The position numbers and the translations under genes are program-made. Positions 6,655 to 7,303 of a stretch of DNA of 7,303 nucleotides are shown piece by piece. Location: the NCBI GenBank assembly GCA_964546955.1, contig CAZJLP010000095.1, positions 1 to 7,303 on the forward strand, in the 5' to 3' direction. Under the pieces are notes generated by a model that was not told the origin of the DNA, ran no database searches, and worked only from the letters and a program-made list of their open reading frames with translations. The DNA is from CAZJLP01 sp964546955 (lineage in GTDB: Bacteria; Verrucomicrobiota; Verrucomicrobiia; Opitutales; Opitutaceae). Positions within the stretch are counted from its first letter, which is position 1, and every line of letters begins with the position of its first letter.

Positions 6655-6787
6655 CCTCCAATGTAGCGCATCTTTTGGGAAACGCCAGGGGAGGTCTCGA
6701 GGCCCATTGGCTGCTCGGCAGATTTGCCACCAACGAAGGAAGCTCCGCGCCCGTCGAAGCCGCGTCGCTGTTGGGAAAGGGCCATTT

Positions 6788-7303
6788 TCACCGCAGCCGC
6801 TTTTTCGCGGCAGAGACTTCGATGAGGTGTTTCAGCCGCCTCTCGCGAGTCGCTTCTTGTTTCGCGCTGACAATATGGAAAAGGGCGAGTCGGCGGTAGC
6901 CGGGTGGCTGGGCGGAGAAGAAGTCCCAGGCGGCTTTATGCTTTTTGAACGCGGCCTCGTACTTTCGCGGCCACTTTTCAGGTTGTTTTTCGTACGAGTA
7001 GATGCCGGATTTTTCCTTCGTCCGCAGGGCGAACGCAGCCAGTCCCGCGGGATGCATGCGCCCTGCTTTCTTTAGCCGCGCCACGTGGGCGATGTTGATC
7101 GCGCTCCAATTGCTGCCCCGCCGACGGGGCGTGAGTCGCTGGGTGTACGAGTCCGCGTCGATCGATTTTGTGATTCCGTCGATCCAGCCGTAACAGAGTA
7201 GTTCTTCCACGGCTTCAGCATAGGTCAGCCCCGTCTTGCCCGAGTTTCTCTTGTAATAGCCAATCCACAATTCGTCGCGCGTGGCATGATTTTTTTCGAG
7301 CCA
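6788..7303 (-). CDS. YdeI/OmdA-family protein, N-terminus cut by window edge
   Basis: The frame runs off the right edge, so the true start is outside; 171 sense codons plus the stop are visible. A TTG at 7270 is an internal Leu codon, because the reading upstream of it (WLEKNHATRDELW) continues the family pattern. Family landmarks are YYKRNSGKTGLTYAEAVEE, LLCYGWIDG, DSYTQRLTPRRRGSNWSAIN and AGRMHPAGLAAF in the N-terminal half, then the C-terminal helical OmdA-type block with PPGYRRLALFHIVSAK and TRERRLKHLIE. YdeI/OmpD-associated proteins are small, soluble and widespread; their biochemical role is poorly defined, with reports linking some to antimicrobial-peptide resistance or stress. Members are usually about 190-200 residues, so perhaps 20-30 residues are missing. 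No signal peptide or catalytic motif is visible. It precedes the HtrA-like protease gene on the same strand with a 133-nt spacer. Confidence 0.88.
   Translation of the reverse strand, partial: WLEKNHATRDELWIGYYKRNSGKTGLTYAEAVEELLCYGWIDGITKSIDADSYTQRLTPRRRGSNWSAINIAHVARLKKAGRMHPAGLAAFALRTKEKSGIYSYEKQPEKWPRKYEAAFKKHKAAWDFFSAQPPGYRRLALFHIVSAKQEATRERRLKHLIEVSAAKKRLR

Overview
This window looks like an ordinary chromosomal stretch from a GC-rich, Gram-negative-type bacterium. The gene mix (DUF1573 protein, secreted alginate-lyase-family enzyme, S9 peptidase, and an ECF sigma factor paired with a small multi-spanning membrane protein that begins FETIEKLWRQQ) suggests Verrucomicrobiota, perhaps Opitutales. 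That is an inference from gene content and style, not from a marker gene. I see no rRNA, tRNA, CRISPR array, insertion sequence or phage gene.

All seven supported genes are on the minus strand, so transcription runs from high to low coordinates. From right to left they are: a YdeI/OmdA-family protein cut by the right edge (6788-7303); a trypsin-like HtrA/S1C protease with one PDZ domain and no visible export signal (5644-6654); an unexplained intergenic block of about 360 nt (5286-5643); an ECF sigma factor (4725-5234) with a perfect inverted repeat just upstream, overlapping by 14 nt a small four-helix membrane protein (4121-4738); a second gap of about 330 nt (3792-4120); a secreted S9 prolyl-oligopeptidase-family peptidase (1872-3791); a secreted alginate-lyase-family polysaccharide lyase (575-1732); and, past a strong hairpin, a DUF1573 protein cut by the left edge (1-517).

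Functionally the window divides into an envelope/degradation part (S9 peptidase, polysaccharide lyase, DUF1573 protein, all with apparent signal peptides) and a regulatory/quality-control part (sigma factor with its membrane partner, HtrA-like protease). The best candidate for something under-described is the sigma factor/membrane protein pair with the palindrome in front of it: the membrane protein has the position of an anti-sigma factor but shows no recognisable anti-sigma domain. I did not find clear evidence of a novel defence, mobile or RNA-based system.
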